Both the position numbers and the translations under genes were made by a program. DNA of 64,000 bases from an uncultured Alistipes sp. (GTDB lineage Bacteria; Bacteroidota; Bacteroidia; Bacteroidales; Rikenellaceae), in assembly GCA_947623305.1 (NCBI GenBank), contig CANQGQ010000013.1:19250-83249 (forward strand). The letters are read 5' to 3'. Each line of letters starts with the position of its first letter. Position 1 is the first letter of the stretch. Shown piece after piece: positions 61,741 through 64,000 of this stretch. Under the pieces are notes generated by a model. The model made no database searches, was not told the origin of the DNA, and worked only from the letters and a program-made list of their open reading frames with translations.

Positions 61741-62120
61741 CGTACCTCTTTCTGCCGTTTGTCGCAGTATTTCGAAAACTCCGCAAGAAACATGCGTCGG
61801 TTGCCGCTTCGATTTTCCAACCGCTGTTTGATGGCAAAACAGTTCGGTTCCCGACCCTCCTTGATGATGCTGTCGTAAGCCGCAAGGATATTGGTTCGAT
61901 AGGTGGTTATGATCTCGTTGATTTGCAAGGAAACGGAATCACGGAGAGTGGATTGCTCCAACCGCTGGCTCCAATGCTTTGGCTCGATTTGGCATTGCGT
62001 GTAGATTTCGGTAATGTTGCCCGAGGTAGTAATTCGGGCATAGATAGGGGCTTTGCCCTTTTTGTTGAGTTTGGTTTTCTTGCAGAAGAAAACCACGGAG
62101 AAAGTGGTACGTCGGCACAT
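61741..62120 (-). pseudogene. Tyrosine recombinase, N-terminal fragment
   Basis: Starts MCRRTTFSVVFFCKKTKLNK and continues KGKAPIYARITTSGN, the arm-binding domain of Bacteroidetes phage-type integrases, then the start of a SAM-like core-binding domain (FLAEFSKYCDKRQKEV). Similarity ends near 61,740, where IS982 sequence takes over; the frame then reads the antisense of the transposase to a stop at 61,641. The catalytic domain is absent. Confidence 0.75.
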
Positions 62121-62297
62121 GGCTGCAAATGTTTAATGATTAAACGTATGCAGCATAGAGCTATCGCCGTGCAAAGTAATGAAAAACAGTGCAATACAGA
62201 CAATTCGTGACCTATTTTCAGTTCGAGTCCAATTGGTCACGAATTGGTCTTGGAAAACTTGCTTTCGATTGCACTTTTCTGCAGGTGCCAAAAAACG

Positions 62298-62336
62298 AAA
62301 AAGCCTTACATATCACTGATACATAAGGCTTTTTGT
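62298..62336. terminator. Hairpin terminator
   Basis: AAAAAGCCTTA ... TAAGGCTTTTT inverted repeat with T-rich end on plus and A-rich end that allows the other direction too. Confidence 0.7.
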
Positions 62337-62362
62337 GCTCGATTGACTAATTTCTCGCAGGC

Positions 62363-62380
62363 TTTCAGAGCGGAAAACGG
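62363..62380. repeat. Direct repeat B, right copy (possible attachment site)
   Basis: TTTCAGAGCGGAAAACGG, identical to 37,410-37,427. Confidence 0.6.
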
Positions 62381-62608
62381 GATTGTGGCAGCAATTCAAA
62401 GCAATGATACGTTAATATGCTGTTGGATAATGTCTTATGCTTTTCGTTGCTTTGTTTTGCAAATGGGCGATTCGGCGGTTTCGAGCATCGAAAAGCAGGA
62501 GTTCGGTTAACAAATCGTTAACGGGATTCGGTAGCCGAAGAATCGGGCAATCGGTTCGGGTTATTCTTGCAATGTATTCTTATTCACTGTTTTGCGTAAT
62601 TCTTCATA

Positions 62609-62639
62609 TTGATTCTGAACTCATAACGACTTAACTTTG
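62609..62639 (+). promoter_or_regulatory. Promoter of integrase gene
   Basis: TTG at 62,609-62,611 and TAACTTTG at 62,632-62,639, spacing 20 bp; the ATG follows 17 bp later. Confidence 0.65.
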
Positions 62640-62656
62640 CAATCTGTAAAACCGTT

Positions 62657-63864
62657 ATGAGAAGAAGCACATTCAAAATCCTGTTCTATGTGAACAAACA
62701 ACGCAAGAAAGAGGGGCGCATTCCCGTTTACGCTCGTTTGACGGTGAACGGCAAAAGCACGTTCGTCAACTGCCGTGTGTCGCTGCCGCCTACCCTATGG
62801 GATTCCAAAGCCAACAAGGCTGTCGGAAAGAGCCATGAAGCGCGGAACACATCCGCGCGCAAATCGAGCGGCACTACCAGCGCATCTCCGACCGCGACGC
62901 CTACGTTACGGCCGAGCGGGTGAAGTTAGCCTACCTTGGTATAGGCGAAGAGTACGAAACGTTGTTGGAGGCGTTCGACAAATTCAACCGCGACTTCAAA
63001 CAGCATGTCGGTATAGATCGGGCGCAATCCACCTATCGCAAGTATGACAACGTGCGCAAGCGGCTGGCCGAGTTCCTCGCCGCAAAATTGCACCGCGAGG
63101 ATATTCCGTTGAAAGAGCTGACCGAAAACTTCATCACCGATTACGACCTTTACCTGCGTGGCGAAAAAGGGCTGACCCCCTCGTGCGTTTGCATCTACAC
63201 CAAACCGTTGAAGATGATCGTTACGAAAGCCCACAACGCCGGCATCATTTCCCGCAACCCTTTCGCCGATTATCATCCGAAAAAAACGACCAAAGAGCGC
63301 GGCTACCTAATCGAATCCGAGTTACAGGCGTTGATGAACCATAAGTTCGCGTTCGATGGCTATGGCAAGGTGCGGGATATGTTCGTCTTTTCGTGCTTCA
63401 CGGGGATGGCCCATGCAGATGTCAAAAGTTTGACACAGGAGATGATTCAACGCTCGTTCGACGGCGATTTGTGGATCGTCAAACGACGGCAGAAGACCGA
63501 TACGCCTTTCAAAATCAAATTGTGCGGTATCACGAAACGCATCATCGCCCGTTACAAGCGCGAGATAGCCGGAACGAACCTCGTACTTCCGGTTCCCGAC
63601 ATCGCCTACTGCAACCGTGTGTTGAAAAAGATCGCGGCGGAGGTCGGCATTGACAAGACGGTCACATACCACACTGCCCGGCACACGTTCGCGACGACCA
63701 ACGCATTGGCGCAAGGCATCCGCATCGAGGTGGTCAGCCGGATGCTGGGACATACGAACATCAAAACGACCCAGATTTACGCCAAAGTTACGGACGATAT
63801 GTTGGCCAAGGGGTTCGACGAAATGGCCGACCTCTATTCCACCAAATACAGCCTCGCACGATGA
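62657..63864 (+). pseudogene. Tyrosine recombinase/integrase, frameshifted
   Basis: The first frame (62,657 to about 62,845) gives the arm domain MRRSTFKILFYVNKQRKK and PVYARLTVNGKSTF. Near GAAGCGCGGAACACATCC the reading shifts by one base; the second frame (IRAQIERHYQRISDRDAYVT then LAYLGIGEEYETLL...) runs to 63,864. Catalytic residues are visible in the second part: R in FTGMAHADVKSL context, HTARHTFAT (H-x-x-R), LGHTNIKTTQIYAK (H/W and Tyr nucleophile). Joined, it would be about 400 residues, normal. A sequencing error cannot be excluded. It lies directly before repeat C. Confidence 0.85.
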
Positions 63865-63886
63865 AAAGAGAGAGCGGAGCGGAAGT

Positions 63887-63923
63887 CTGAACCTTCCGCT
63901 CCTTCCCGTTATGTATCAAAATG
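63887..63923. repeat. Direct repeat C, right copy (possible attR)
   Basis: CTGAACCTTCCGCTCCTTCC... to CGTTATGTATCAAAATG; 31 of 37 positions equal 37,431-37,467. It starts 22 bp after the integrase stop. The last 77 bp of the window (63,924-64,000) hold nothing I can identify. Confidence 0.55.
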
Positions 63924-64000
63924 GGGAAAGCGATACGAAAAAGTTGCCAGCCTGTATTTGTCGACCGTTATTAAGTAACTTGTTCCGGAGTTTATAATAA

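Larger units (their letters stand above)
62121..62656. other. Intergenic region between two integrase genes
   Basis: 536 bp without a gene. It holds a hairpin terminator (62,298-62,336), direct repeat B (62,363-62,380) and the promoter of the second integrase (62,609-62,639). Short repeats of the type ATTGGTC(ACG) occur at 62,230-62,248. Nothing else is supported. Confidence 0.6.

Noticed and set aside
62230..62340. Short repeats resembling a CRISPR array
   Set aside because: Only one or two imperfect copies and a terminator hairpin; no regular spacing. No CRISPR array or cas gene is in the window.

Overview
The window looks like a chromosome segment of a gut-type Bacteroidales bacterium, most likely Rikenellaceae (Alistipes or a close relative). 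Support: Bacteroidetes promoter elements (TAnnTTTG with an upstream TTG about 20 bp away) precede many genes; there are SusC/SusD pairs, a hybrid two-component regulator, fimbrillin lipoproteins, a pyrophosphate-type phosphofructokinase and a flotillin/NfeD pair; and the moderately high GC and serC-serA-DUF1015 order fit that group. The genus is an inference.

Layout. 1-37.3 kb is a housekeeping backbone. A minus-strand operon (yicC, gmk, nadD, ddl, DUF3109 protein) is followed on plus by serC-serA-DUF1015 and a four-subunit 2-oxoacid:ferredoxin oxidoreductase. Next come stress genes (DUF892 ferritin-like protein, peroxiredoxin), a minus operon (ABC permease, LptF/G permease, ribBA, fmt), mtaB, a TrkH locus with a sensor-like partner, and NfeD-FloA. 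Then follow a double-CDGSH protein, a FISUMP-like lipoprotein, tRNA-Pro(CGG) and a sirtuin. At 27.1-31.1 kb lies a minus-strand cassette: a small lipoprotein, a radical SAM/SPASM enzyme, an outer-membrane beta-barrel protein, and a chimeric remnant joining the start of a C39 peptidase-type exporter to the tail of a radical SAM enzyme. It resembles the Bacteroidetes 'rSAM/lipoprotein' pairs of unknown product and is the best candidate here for an undescribed system. cspA, PPi-phosphofructokinase, a beta-barrel protein, a SLOG protein, two small membrane proteins and uxuA plus an SDR complete the backbone.

37.4-63.9 kb is an accessory island. Two pairs of imperfect direct repeats flank it, and a frameshifted tyrosine integrase sits at its right end. 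Within it, a 78-bp inverted repeat (37,698-37,775 and 58,937-59,014) encloses a glycan-utilisation locus: two GH-A clan glycoside hydrolases, a decayed third secreted gene, two fimbrillin-family lipoproteins, a shortened hybrid two-component regulator, two SusC/SusD pairs and a DUF1735 lipoprotein. To its right are truncated genes, an AT-rich orphan membrane protein, and an IS982-type transposase fragment fused to half of another integrase.

A small non-autonomous element with about 24-bp terminal inverted repeats and 8-bp target duplications occurs at 4,057-4,253 and 45,841-46,112. Pieces of it lie near 23.6 kb, 29.7 kb and 37.6 kb. One full copy sits directly upstream of the -7 box of the locus regulator.

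How the genes work together: the backbone supplies serine, NAD, riboflavin, GMP, cell-wall and ferredoxin-linked carbon metabolism. UxuA and the SDR form a hexuronate branch. The island adds sensing, uptake and cleavage of an unidentified glycan.
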